Assembly: GCA_050260215.1 (NCBI GenBank)
Contig: JBLNBU010000042.1
Location: forward strand, 1 to 23,210
Source: JBLNBU01 sp050260215
GTDB lineage: Bacteria; Pseudomonadota; Alphaproteobacteria; Rhodospirillales; Magnetospirillaceae
DNA: 23,210 nt
Reading direction: 5' to 3'
How positions within the stretch are numbered: position 1 is the stretch's first letter; the number at the start of each line of letters is the position of its first letter. Under the pieces are notes generated by a model. It was not told the origin of the DNA, ran no database searches, and was given only the letters and a program-made list of their open reading frames with translations. Below are positions 1 to 9,537 of this stretch, piece by piece. The position numbers and the translations under genes were made by a program.

Positions 1-366
1 GGACGAGCGCGGGCCCAGGTCGCCGCCTTCGATGACCACCAGCCCGTCGCCCTTGGCATTGGCCAGGAACGAGCCCACCGGCCCGCTCACGGTGTCGCCG
101 GCGTCGCGCAGCACCACCGCCCGGCGCCCGCCGGTCAGCGCGATGGCGGCGGCCTCGTCGGCCAGTCGGGCGGGGTCGTCCTTGAGTGAGGCCGGCGTCA
201 GTTCGGCGACGCGGAACGGATCGGAGGGGTCGGGGACGACGGTGCGCACCAGGCGCTGGGCCCGCTCGCGCACCAGGCCGGCGTCGGGGCCGTAGACGAG
301 GACGGCGCGGATGGCCGCGGGCGGTGCCTTGAGGAAGGCCTCGGTTTGCGAGGCCGCCACCTTCAA
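1..366 (-). CDS. holA: DNA polymerase III subunit delta, N-terminal part (cut by left edge)
   Basis: This is the clamp-loader delta subunit, which opens the sliding clamp during replication. Only the first 122 codons are visible; the 3' end lies beyond position 1. The translation starts MKVAASQTEAFLKAPPA and continues with VLVYGPDAGLVRERA, the nucleotide-binding-like start of the HolA AAA+ fold, and later shows GGRRAVVLRDAGD, typical of the family. The start is a TTG at 366-364, preceded by GGAG with an 8-base gap. The alternative GTG at 360 is too far from that site. The TTG overlaps the lptE stop by two bases (TTGA), implying translational coupling. leuS-lptE-holA is a common alphaproteobacterial order. 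Confidence 0.88.
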   Translation of the reverse strand, partial: MKVAASQTEAFLKAPPAAIRAVLVYGPDAGLVRERAQRLVRTVVPDPSDPFRVAELTPASLKDDPARLADEAAAIALTGGRRAVVLRDAGDTVSGPVGSFLANAKGDGLVVIEGGDLGPRSS

Positions 367-909
367 GGCAGCTTCTCCTTCAACGACCAGGCCTGCTTGC
401 CCGACAACACCATCGAGACGTTGTTGGCGATGTGGTCGGCCAGGTCGTCGATGGCGCGCTGCCAGGCGTCGCGCTCCATGGCCACGGTGGCGTAGCGCGG
501 CCCGATATAGTCGAAATAGGCGGTGGTCGACTGGCGCGAGCCGAAGCTGCGCGGATTTTCCGAATTGAGCTCGGTCAGGGTGTAGATGGCGTCGACGCGC
601 AGCTGGCCCAGGGTGGCCAGGGCGTCCTTGCGGTATCCCTGTCCCGATTCGGACGACATCAGCACCACCGCCAGCTCGTAGCGGGCGTCGGCCGGCTCGC
701 CCTGCGGGGTCAGGCGGGTCAGCAGGCCATTGCGCAGCATCTGGCCCTCGCGGTCGGCGATGGGCTTGATGCGGACCGCGGACAGGTCGGCCCGCAGCCC
801 GCTGGACTGGGCGTTGGTGCCGGCCTGGCCATAAAGCGGGCGAAAGCCGCAGCCCGCCGGCCCCAGCGCCAGGACGGCGGCCAGCAACAGCAGGGCGGGT
901 GCGGTTTTC

Positions 910-923
<14 letters not shown>
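363..923 (-). CDS. lptE: LPS-assembly lipoprotein LptE
   Basis: LptE is an outer-membrane lipoprotein that plugs LptD and helps place lipopolysaccharide in the outer leaflet. The 186-residue product begins MWWSKKTAPALLLL and has a lipoprotein signal ending GPAG|C with the lipidated Cys at residue 25. The CGFRPLYG that follows is the hallmark of alphaproteobacterial LptE. The ATG at 923 overlaps the end of leuS by 14 bases, and the stop overlaps the holA start. The reading frame stays open upstream inside leuS, but that extension has no signal peptide and is a shadow. Function is from family knowledge; the lipobox and motif are seen directly. Confidence 0.88.
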
Positions 924-3504
<2,581 letters not shown>

Positions 3505-3543
3505 GGCGTCCGTCCGTGGCTTGCGGTTGGATGGGGAAATGGC

Positions 3544-3564
3544 CCCGGGGGCGGCGCCCCCGGG
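3544..3564 (-). other. perfect GC hairpin between DUF3576 gene and leuS
   Basis: CCCGGGGGC at 3544-3552 pairs with GCCCCCGGG at 3556-3564 around a 3-base loop. On the minus-strand transcript it is followed only by a short ATTT, so it is a poor intrinsic terminator. It could partly attenuate or process the message ahead of leuS. Confidence 0.4.
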
Positions 3565-3576
3565 AGGGGACCCGTG

Positions 3577-4110
3577 CTACTGGGTCGAGACCACGCGCAG
3601 CTGGCGGGCCCGGGTCAGGATCGAGTTCTCGAGGTCGACCGCCATCTTGGGGTCGACGCGGGCATCGGACCACTGGCCGGTGGCGTCGCGCACCTGCTTG
3701 AACACCGACACCTTGACGCCGTCGGCGCGCAGGCTGCGGTCGAGGATGAAGATGTTGACCTTGTAGCGTTCGCCGGCCACCTCGGGCATCTGGTACCAGT
3801 CGGTGATGATGGTGCCGCCGAAGGCGTCGGCGGTGGTCACCGGCATGAAGCCGATGGTGTCGAGCGAGGCGCGCCACAGGAAGGCATTGACGCCGATGCC
3901 GCCGCCGCTGCCGTCGCCGTCCTTCTTCTTGTCGGTGTTGAACATGCCCTCGGGCCCGAAGATGGTCGGGCGGGCCTCGTTGCTCATGCGCGGGGCGCTG
4001 GCGCCGCGGTCGCGGGTGGGGAACACGGCCTCGGTGTGGTCGCAGGCCGACAGCAGGAGCGTGGCGCCGGCCAGGGCGGCAGCGAGAACGGCCGATACAG
4101 TCTTCGTCAT
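3577..4110 (-). CDS. DUF3576 domain lipoprotein
   Basis: This is a 177-residue predicted lipoprotein of the alphaproteobacterial DUF3576 family; molecular function is unknown. The signal peptide MTKTVSAVLAAALAGATLLL ends in a lipobox SAC with the lipidated Cys at residue 23. A Gly/Lys/Asp-rich linker (KKKDGDGSGGGIGVNAFLW) precedes the conserved body with ADAFGGTIITDWY and ERYKVNIFILDRSLRADGVKV, which are family hallmarks. The frame is open 55 codons further upstream, but that part has no signal sequence. The ATG at 4110 puts the signal peptide at the N-terminus; a GTG two codons earlier is possible. It is commonly found next to leuS in alphaproteobacteria, so an envelope role linked to lptE is plausible but unproven. 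Confidence 0.85.
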   Translation of the reverse strand: MTKTVSAVLAAALAGATLLLSACDHTEAVFPTRDRGASAPRMSNEARPTIFGPEGMFNTDKKKDGDGSGGGIGVNAFLWRASLDTIGFMPVTTADAFGGTIITDWYQMPEVAGERYKVNIFILDRSLRADGVKVSVFKQVRDATGQWSDARVDPKMAVDLENSILTRARQLRVVSTQ

Positions 4111-4258
4111 ATTCACTTCATCCCCCCGCCTCCGCTTGAATGCGGAGCGCGGCAATACTGAAACGGGCGAGGGCCGGGTTTCGGCCGACAGGCCCCGAGA
4201 ATGCACCGGGACACGGGCGTGCGGCAAGAACGAATGGTCCGGGGCCGCCGGGGGCGAG

Positions 4259-4276
4259 TGTGGCATTGTCGCCACA
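4259..4276. promoter_or_regulatory. dyad TGTGGC-N6-GCCACA upstream of porin 1
   Basis: TGTGGC at 4259-4264 and GCCACA at 4271-4276 form a perfect 6-bp inverted repeat. The same dyad, including the flanking GTGC, lies upstream of porin 2 at 5791-5808. Each copy ends about 38 bases before its -35 box. It is likely a regulator-binding site, centred near -81 relative to the inferred start. The factor is unknown. Confidence 0.55.
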
Positions 4277-4313
4277 GTGCGCGGCTTTCGTCACACGCTT
4301 ACCCGTCCGTTGC

Positions 4314-4342
4314 TTGACTTGCCCCCTTCGACGTGGCGTGAT
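4314..4342 (+). promoter_or_regulatory. probable sigma-70 promoter of porin 1
   Basis: TTGACT at 4314-4319, in a CTTGAC context, is a good alphaproteobacterial -35. Its distance from the dyad matches the porin 2 promoter. The -10 at 4337-4342 (CGTGAT) is poor. The rest of the 309-base gap between the divergent DUF3576 gene and porin 1 shows no gene. Confidence 0.45.
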
Positions 4343-4419
4343 CGGCGCTGTTCATTCGTTTGGAGTGCGGGTGCGGTCGCCCTAGGCCGCCAACTCGGTG
4401 CCAAAAGAGAGGAGTTAAC

Positions 4420-5685
4420 ATGAAGAAGATTCTTATCGCCAGCACCGCGCTGGTCGCCGCGGGTCTGATGACCACCGGCACCGCGTCGGCCTCGGAGAAG
4501 ATCAAGCTGCAGCTGGGCGGCTTCTCGAAGTGGTGGGTCGTTGCCAAGTGGAACGACAGCGACTGGCAGAAGGGCTCGAACACCTACAACGGCGCTCTGG
4601 CCGCGGTTGGTTCGAACCTGAACAACGTCGACGTCATCGGTGACAACGAGATCCACTTCGTGGGTTCGACCACCCTGGACAACGGCATGAAGGTCGGCGT
4701 GCAGGTCGAGCTGGAGGCCGGTGGCCACAGCGACATGTCGCAGGACACCATCGACGCCAGCTTCGCCTTCGTCGAGGGCGGCTTCGGTAAGCTGATCATC
4801 GGTACCCACAACAACGGCACCTACCTGCTGCACGTGATGGCGCCCGACGCCGCCGGCAACTGGGGTGAAGGCGGCCTGCTGCAGTCCGGCGTTGCCGTCG
4901 CTCAGCCGACCAACGTCATGGGCATGCCCTACCTGAACCCGGCTCAGAACGTTGCGAGCAGCGCGAAGAACGGTGCGACCACCGCGATCGCCTCGGACAA
5001 CAAGGCCGAGAAGATCACCTACGTCGCCCCGGCCCTGAACATGGGCGCCTTCGGCACCATCATCGCCGGCGCGTCCTACGTTCCGAACCTGGTCGAAGAC
5101 AACCGCTACCCGATCGCCAACTCGACCGAGGCGATGGGCGCCGGCATGCTGTACACCAACACCATCGCTGGCGTTGGCGTGAAGACCTCGGCCGGTTACG
5201 TGACCTACGGCGCGGACGCGGGTGCTGGCACCCCGGCCACCTCGGTGGCTGGCGTTGGCCGTACCCACGAGATGTCGTTCGGCACCCAGCTGTCGTACGC
5301 CGGCTTCACGATCGGTGGTTCGTACCGCCACGTGAACACCGATCGTCAGATCGAGCAGAGCAACATGGGTGTTGACCAGGGCACCAGCTCGGTCGGTACC
5401 GCTTGGGACGCCGGCATCCAGTACGCGAACGGCCCGTATGCGGTCAGCTTCGCCTACTTCCACTCGCAGGTGCTGGGCAACATCGGCTACGGCGCCAACG
5501 ACGGTCAGGATGTGATCAACATCTACCAGGTGTCGGCGAAGTACACCCTCGGCCCGGGCGTCGACCTGCTCGGCAGCGTCGGCTATGCCTCGTTCGACGA
5601 CGAGACCCAGAAGCAGACCGCCGGTGGCGACTCCAACCACAACGAAGGTTGGGCGATCATGACCGGTCTGTCGCTGGCGTTCTAA
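4420..5685 (+). CDS. outer-membrane porin 1
   Basis: This is a trimeric-type beta-barrel porin of the alphaproteobacterial Gram-negative porin family, 421 residues. It lets small solutes cross the outer membrane. The signal peptide MKKILIASTALVAAGLMTTG ends TASA, with cleavage before SEKIKLQLGG at about residue 24. The body is built of alternating aromatic/polar beta strands, and the last strand ends LSLAF with the C-terminal Phe that the BAM machinery recognises. The ATG at 4420 has AGAGAGGAG at 4406-4414. Codon use is rich in fast codons (GGT, GTT), suggesting high expression. The next gene is a close paralogue. Substrate specificity cannot be read from sequence. Confidence 0.93.
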   Translation: MKKILIASTALVAAGLMTTGTASASEKIKLQLGGFSKWWVVAKWNDSDWQKGSNTYNGALAAVGSNLNNVDVIGDNEIHFVGSTTLDNGMKVGVQVELEAGGHSDMSQDTIDASFAFVEGGFGKLIIGTHNNGTYLLHVMAPDAAGNWGEGGLLQSGVAVAQPTNVMGMPYLNPAQNVASSAKNGATTAIASDNKAEKITYVAPALNMGAFGTIIAGASYVPNLVEDNRYPIANSTEAMGAGMLYTNTIAGVGVKTSAGYVTYGADAGAGTPATSVAGVGRTHEMSFGTQLSYAGFTIGGSYRHVNTDRQIEQSNMGVDQGTSSVGTAWDAGIQYANGPYAVSFAYFHSQVLGNIGYGANDGQDVINIYQVSAKYTLGPGVDLLGSVGYASFDDETQKQTAGGDSNHNEGWAIMTGLSLAF

Positions 5686-5711
5686 TCGAACACCAGGGAC
5701 CCTTTACGGGA

Positions 5712-5737
5712 GGGGGCGGCTTCGGCCGCCCCCTTTT
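5712..5737 (+). terminator. intrinsic terminator after porin 1
   Basis: GGGGGCGGC (5712-5720) pairs perfectly with GCCGCCCCC (5725-5733) across a UUCG tetraloop, followed by TTTT. It lies 27 bases after the porin 1 stop, so porin 2 needs its own promoter. Confidence 0.93.
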
Positions 5738-5790
5738 CGTTTGTGCTGCCGGCTTCGCCGCGCATTAACCGGCACGGCCATGCCGTTTTA

Positions 5791-5808
5791 TGTGGCAAAT
5801 GCGCCACA
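5791..5808. promoter_or_regulatory. dyad TGTGGC-N6-GCCACA upstream of porin 2
   Basis: TGTGGC at 5791-5796 and GCCACA at 5803-5808. Over 22 bases (5791-5812) it matches the porin 1 element at 18 positions, with all differences in the centre. It ends 38 bases before the -35 box. It is probably an activator or repressor site shared by both porins. Confidence 0.55.
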
Positions 5809-5815
5809 GTGCTGC

Positions 5816-5858
5816 CCGAATGACCTATCCATTCGGCGATGCACAATTGACCATTCGG
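5816..5858. promoter_or_regulatory. CCGAATG/CATTCGG operator-like repeats at the porin 2 promoter
   Basis: CCGAATG (5816-5822) is an inverted copy of CATTCGG (5830-5836), separated by 7 bases. A third, direct copy at 5852-5858 starts in the -35 box. The two direct copies are 22 bases apart, about two helical turns, so they would face the same side of the DNA. This looks like an operator specific to porin 2. Confidence 0.45.
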
Positions 5859-5875
5859 ATTGCAGCCCGTAACAT
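5847..5875 (+). promoter_or_regulatory. sigma-70 promoter of porin 2
   Basis: TTGACC at 5847-5852, a 17-base spacer, then TAACAT at 5870-5875. Transcription would start near 5882, giving a leader of about 60 bases before the ATG at 5942. Confidence 0.75.
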
Positions 5876-5941
5876 GCCGAGAAATTAGGCGGCTGAGATA
5901 ACGCCTACTTTTTGGTCAAACCGGTGAACGAGGGAATGGTT

Positions 5942-7132
5942 ATGAAGAAGCTCATGCTGTGCGGCACCGCGCTTGTCGCTGCCGGCCTGACCTGTGCGCC
6001 GGCGTCGGCGTCGGAGAAGATCAAGCTGGAGCTTGGCGGCTTTTCGAAGTGGTGGGTGGTTGGTGCCTGGAACGACTCGTCCTTCCAGAAGGCCTCCAAC
6101 ACGTTCAACGGCTCCCTGGCTGCGGTCGGTTCGAATACGAACAACGTCGACGTCAAGGGCGACAACGAAATCTGGTTTTCCGGCACCACCGAGCTCGACA
6201 ATGGGCTGAAGGTCGGTGTCGAAGTGCACCTTGAGGCCGGCGGCCACACCGACATGACCTCGGACACCATCGACAAGAGCTTCAGCTGGGTCGAGGGCGG
6301 CTTCGGCAAGGTGATGCTGGGTACCTATGCCAACGGCACCGTGCTGCTGCACGTGATGGCGCCCGACGCGGCCGGCAACATCGGTTCGGAAGGCCTGATC
6401 ACTGGCGGTTTCGCCGTGGCCCAGCCCACCAACGTCACCGTGCGCCAGACCACCGAGATCGACACGGACGACAACTCCGACAAGATCACCTACGTGTCGC
6501 CGCAGTTCCACGGCTTCACCGTCGGCGCCACCTACGTGCCGAACCTGCGTGAGGACAGCCGTTATCCGACGATCAACAGCACCCAGGTCTACGGTGTCGG
6601 CGGCCTGTACGACAACACCTACGAATCGCTCGGCCTGGGCGTGAAGGTGTCGGGCGGCTACGTGATGTACGACGCCAACCCCGGCGACGCCACCTCGACC
6701 AACACCGGCAAGTCCAACGAGTGGAGCGTCGGTACCCAGCTGGCGTGGAACGGCTTCACCGTCGGCGGCGCCTATCGCAAGATCAACACCAACTTCGTCG
6801 GCACCATCAACGGCGCCAACAGCGCCGCGGCGGGCACCACCAGCCATGCCGGCCGGGTGTGGGACGCCGGCATCCAGTATGCCCGCGACAACTGGGCGGT
6901 CAGCTTCATCCACTTGAACTCGCAGGCCGAGGGTGACTTCGGCGTGCGCGGTTCGGATATCGAGCGCGTCTATCAGGTGTCGGGCAAGTACACGCTCGGG
7001 CCGGGGGTCGACGTGCTGGCCACCGCCGGCTACGTCACCTTCGACGACGAGCGGCAGAAGCAGAGCACGGGCGGCGACTCCAACCACAACGAAGGTTGGA
7101 CGCTCATGACCGGTCTGGCCCTGACCTTCTGA
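5942..7132 (+). CDS. outer-membrane porin 2 (paralogue of porin 1)
   Basis: This is a 396-residue beta-barrel porin of the same family. The signal peptide MKKLMLCGTALVAAGLTCAP ends ASA before SEKIKLELGGFSKWWVV, almost identical to the mature start of porin 1. Shared stretches include GSN-NNVDV, LEAGGH-DM, LLHVMAPDAAGN, AQPTNV, YVPNL and the closing GGDSNHNEGW. The C-terminal Phe is present (LALTF). The middle loops differ and are shorter, so pore selectivity probably differs. AGGG at 5931-5934 sits 7 bases before the ATG at 5942; the ATG at 5936 is too close to it to be used. The tandem arrangement points to duplication followed by divergence. It has its own promoter and terminator. Confidence 0.93.
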   Translation: MKKLMLCGTALVAAGLTCAPASASEKIKLELGGFSKWWVVGAWNDSSFQKASNTFNGSLAAVGSNTNNVDVKGDNEIWFSGTTELDNGLKVGVEVHLEAGGHTDMTSDTIDKSFSWVEGGFGKVMLGTYANGTVLLHVMAPDAAGNIGSEGLITGGFAVAQPTNVTVRQTTEIDTDDNSDKITYVSPQFHGFTVGATYVPNLREDSRYPTINSTQVYGVGGLYDNTYESLGLGVKVSGGYVMYDANPGDATSTNTGKSNEWSVGTQLAWNGFTVGGAYRKINTNFVGTINGANSAAAGTTSHAGRVWDAGIQYARDNWAVSFIHLNSQAEGDFGVRGSDIERVYQVSGKYTLGPGVDVLATAGYVTFDDERQKQSTGGDSNHNEGWTLMTGLALTF

Positions 7133-7156
7133 GGCCGGGACCATCGCTTCGGATCG

Positions 7157-7185
7157 GGGCGGCTCCGCAAGGGGCCGCCCTTTTT
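7157..7185 (+). terminator. intrinsic terminator after porin 2
   Basis: A 10-bp stem (7157-7166 with 7171-7180, one G-U pair) closes a GCAA (GNRA) tetraloop and is followed by TTTTT at 7181-7185. It ends just before the convergent TenI/ThiE-like gene. Confidence 0.92.
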
Positions 7186-7189
7186 CCGT

Positions 7190-7792
7190 TCAGCCCAGCG
7201 CCCCTATGGCGGCCAGGCCGGCGGCGCCGCTGTGCTTCAGCCGTGCCGCCGTGGCCGTGCCGATCCCGCCCAGGGCGTGCACCGGCAGGCCGGCGCGGCG
7301 GATCCAGGCGGAAAAGCGCAAGGGACCGATGACGGGCGCGCCAGGGTGGCTGCGGGTGGCGAACACCGGCGACAGGACCGCGCCGGCGGCGCCCAGCCGG
7401 CGGGCGCGGGCCAAGGCGGCGGGCGAATGGGCGGCGATGCTCAGCAAGGCGCCGCGGCGACGCACCCAGCCCAGCAGCGGCGCCAGCACCCCGTGGCGGG
7501 CCAGGCCCTCGGGCAGGTGGAGGCCGGCGGCGCCGACCGCCGCGGCCAGGCGCCAGTCGCCGGCCACCAGCAGCGCCAGCCGGCGCTGCCGGGCGACGGC
7601 GGCCAGACGCCGGGCCAACTGCGGCCGGTCGGCGGCGTCGTAGTGGCGCAGCACCACCCCGCTGCCCGGGGGCAGGCGGGCGGCCGCGGCCATGGGATCG
7701 GGCAGGCGGGTGGCGTCGGTCACCAGCAGCAGCGGCGGCAGCCGGCGCTTCCCGGTGAAATTGAGTCGCAGGGCCTGGTCTGCTAGGGTCAT
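7190..7792 (-). CDS. thiamine-phosphate-synthase-like (TenI/ThiE fold) protein
   Basis: This is a 200-residue TIM-barrel protein of the ThiE/TenI superfamily. Recognisable strands are LLLVTDATRLPDP, GVVLRHYDA, AGLHLPEG, LLSIAAHS, GAVLSPVFATRSHPG and VHALGGIG, in the right order for the family. True ThiE enzymes have a QLREKD-like motif and a conserved Lys/Asp set for pyrophosphate and Mg binding. Here these positions read VLRHYDA and HLPEG, so several catalytic residues appear replaced. The phosphate-binding ALGGIG loop is kept. It may be a TenI-like protein rather than an active ThiE, hence no gene symbol. The ATG at 7792 is 29 bases from the divergent YggS start. The stop lies only a few bases from the porin 2 terminator. 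Confidence 0.75.
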   Translation of the reverse strand: MTLADQALRLNFTGKRRLPPLLLVTDATRLPDPMAAAARLPPGSGVVLRHYDAADRPQLARRLAAVARQRRLALLVAGDWRLAAAVGAAGLHLPEGLARHGVLAPLLGWVRRRGALLSIAAHSPAALARARRLGAAGAVLSPVFATRSHPGAPVIGPLRFSAWIRRAGLPVHALGGIGTATAARLKHSGAAGLAAIGALG

Positions 7793-7821
7793 CGCCCGCC
7801 ATTCTAGCAGGAGCCGCCCCG

Positions 7822-8508
7822 TTGTCCGAGGTCGCCCTCAACCTTGCCGCCGTCCGCGCGCGCATCCATGCCGCCGCCGTCGCCGCCGGGCGGGATCCGG
7901 CCGCGGTGAACCTGGTGGCGGTGTCCAAGACCCACGGCGCCGACGCGGTGCGGGCCTCCATGGCCGCCGGCCAGCGCTGCTTCGGCGAGAACCGGGTGCA
8001 GGAAGCCAAGGCCAAGTTCGGCGAACTGGGCGAGGCGCGCGCCGGGCTGGAGCTGCACCTGATCGGGCCGCTGCAGACCAACAAGGTGCGCGAGGCGGTG
8101 GCCCTGTTCGACGTCATCCAGACCATCGACCGGCCCAAGCTGGCCCGTGTGGTGGCCGACGAGATTGCGCGCGCCGGCCGTGCGCCGTCCTGCCTGGTCC
8201 AGGTCAATACCGGCCGCGAGCCGCAAAAGGCCGGCGTCGACCCCGACCAGGCCGACCTGCTGATCCGCGTCTGCCGCGACGAATACGCCCTGCCGGTGAC
8301 CGGGGTGATGTGCATTCCCCCCGCCGACGGCGATCCCCAGCCCCATTTCCGCCTGCTGGCCGCCATCGCCGCCCGCAACGGACTGGGCGTGGTCAGCATG
8401 GGCATGAGCGGCGACTACGAGCTGGCAATTGCCCTGGGCGCCACCCATGTGCGGGTCGGCTCGGCGATCTTCGGCGAGCGGGAGTATCCGAATACGGGCA
8501 ACGAATGA
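7822..8508 (+). CDS. YggS-type pyridoxal-phosphate homeostasis protein
   Basis: This is a 228-residue member of the YggS/PROSC (PLPBP) family. It binds PLP on a TIM barrel in the cytosol and buffers B6 vitamers; no enzymatic activity is known. The PLP-binding Lys is residue 36 in LVAVSKTH. Further family motifs are CFGENRVQEAKAK, LHLIGPLQTNK, VQVNTGREPQKAGV, SMGMSGDYELAI and the phosphate site VRVGSAIFGERE. The start is TTG at 7822, with AGGAG at 7809-7813 eight bases upstream; no in-frame ATG gives the full N-terminal helix. It diverges from the TenI/ThiE-like gene, and both act on vitamin-derived cofactors. Confidence 0.94.
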   Translation: MSEVALNLAAVRARIHAAAVAAGRDPAAVNLVAVSKTHGADAVRASMAAGQRCFGENRVQEAKAKFGELGEARAGLELHLIGPLQTNKVREAVALFDVIQTIDRPKLARVVADEIARAGRAPSCLVQVNTGREPQKAGVDPDQADLLIRVCRDEYALPVTGVMCIPPADGDPQPHFRLLAAIAARNGLGVVSMGMSGDYELAIALGATHVRVGSAIFGEREYPNTGNE

Positions 8509-8605
8509 TTGCTGCTGCGGTTTAAGGTTGTGAGCGACCGGGGGCTGTGGGAAGCTGGGGTGCAAACGCACCTTCAACCACGTCGTTTCGGTTACAGGGC
8601 CCGCC

Positions 8606-9154
8606 ATGACCAGTTTCTCCGGCTCGCTGAAGCTTCCCGGTGGCGCCGCGCTGCGCTTCTCCCGTCCCTCCGACCAGGATTTCCTGCTGAAGCTGTTCAT
8701 GGCGGCGCGGCCGTGGTTCGACTGGACCACCCTGCCCGCCGACGGCATCCGCGCCCTCTACGAGGACCAGATGCGCCTGACCCGGATGGGGGCGGGCGCC
8801 GCGTACCCCGAGCACCTGGACTTCATCGTCGAGCGCACCGGCCAGGACATCGGCCACCTGGTGATCGACCTGGGCTATTCGGACTGGCACATCAACTTCC
8901 TGGAACTGCACCCCGAGGCGCGCGGCAAGGGCATCGGCCGCGACATCGTCCAGGGCCTGCAGGCGGCGGCGGCGGGCGTCAAGCTGCCGCTGACGGTGTC
9001 GACGCCCGACTTCCTCGCCGGCGCGGTGCAGTTCTATGCCCGCCTGGGCTTCGGCCTGATCTTCTACCAGCAGCCGATGGTGCACCTGGGCTGGTGCCCG
9101 CCCGGCATGCCGTGGCGGTGGCCGGTGCCCCAGCCCCAGCCGGCGATCAGTTGA
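8606..9154 (+). CDS. GNAT family N-acetyltransferase
   Basis: This 182-residue protein has the GNAT acetyl-CoA fold. Motif A is LHPEARGKGIGRDIV, containing the R-x-x-G-x-G pyrophosphate loop. The typical C-terminal strand-helix AVQFYARLGFGLIFY follows. The preceding strand INFLELHP and the LDFIVERTGQDIGHLVID segment fit the family. The acceptor substrate is unknown. The start ATG at 8606 has AGGG 6 bases upstream. Its end overlaps the convergent DUF6916-like gene by 8 bases. In other bacteria, as I recall, GNAT genes of this type sit beside tail-collar and DUF6916 genes, so it may modify a partner in that cluster (inference). Confidence 0.85.
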   Translation: MTSFSGSLKLPGGAALRFSRPSDQDFLLKLFMAARPWFDWTTLPADGIRALYEDQMRLTRMGAGAAYPEHLDFIVERTGQDIGHLVIDLGYSDWHINFLELHPEARGKGIGRDIVQGLQAAAAGVKLPLTVSTPDFLAGAVQFYARLGFGLIFYQQPMVHLGWCPPGMPWRWPVPQPQPAIS

Positions 9155-9470
9155 AGGCCAGCTCGAAGCGGGCGTAGTCGCGGTTCAGGGTGTTGTTGGC
9201 GATACGGCTCAGGGTCATGGCGGCCAGTTCGCCCACCTCGGGGTCGGGATGGGCCATGCTGTAGCTCCCGCCGGTGTGCTCGCACGGTTCGGCGACGTGC
9301 AGGATCACCGAAAAGGCGATGCGGGGGGCATCGGGCGGGGTCCCGCGCGGGTTTTCCACCACCTTGACCACCTCGGCGGTCATCTCGACCCCGTCGGCAC
9401 GGGTGAACACCACGGTCTGGCCGACCAGGGGGGCGAAGACGCTGCTGGGCAAGCTGGAAAGGTCGGTCAT
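9147..9470 (-). CDS. small DUF6916-like protein
   Basis: This 107-residue protein has no signal peptide or membrane segment. It starts MTDLSSLPSSVFAPLVGQTV and contains two or three predicted beta strands (VVFTRADGVEMTAEVVKV, RIAFSVILHVAEPCEHTGGSY), ending with YARFELAF. This pattern matches small proteins annotated DUF6916 that accompany tail-collar proteins; I recall the family with moderate certainty. AAGGAC lies 5 bases before the ATG. It is the second gene after the tail-collar gene, with a GC hairpin between them. Function is unknown; a chaperone or assembly partner for the collar protein is a guess from context. Confidence 0.7.
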   Translation of the reverse strand: MTDLSSLPSSVFAPLVGQTVVFTRADGVEMTAEVVKVVENPRGTPPDAPRIAFSVILHVAEPCEHTGGSYSMAHPDPEVGELAAMTLSRIANNTLNRDYARFELAFN

Positions 9471-9492
9471 GTCGGTCCTTGTGCCTGGGACG

Positions 9493-9517
9493 TCCCCCCG
9501 GGGCGGGCCCGGGGGGA
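9493..9517 (-). other. strong GC hairpin between collar and DUF6916-like genes
   Basis: A perfect 10-bp stem (9493-9502 with 9508-9517) closes a 5-base loop. It is not followed by a T-run on the minus strand, so it is not a standard terminator. It ends 22 bases before the DUF6916-like start. It may adjust the ratio of the two products by processing or partial termination. Confidence 0.5.
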
Positions 9518-9537
9518 TGCCTGGACGTGAAAAAGCC

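Noticed and set aside
4259..4276. CRP/FNR binding site
   Set aside because: The half-sites TGTGG/CCACA are 8 bases apart instead of the 6 between TGTGA/TCACA of CRP, and the fifth base differs in both arms.
4291..5640. Minus-strand open frame opposite porin 1, and a similar one opposite porin 2 (5885-7144)
   Set aside because: Shadow frames of strongly codon-biased porin genes; no recognisable domain and no ribosome binding site.
8526..8579. Structured RNA or terminator between the YggS-type and GNAT genes
   Set aside because: GGTTG/CAACC and GGTGC-AAAC-GCACC can pair, but the stems are only 5 bp and no T-run follows; too weak to call.
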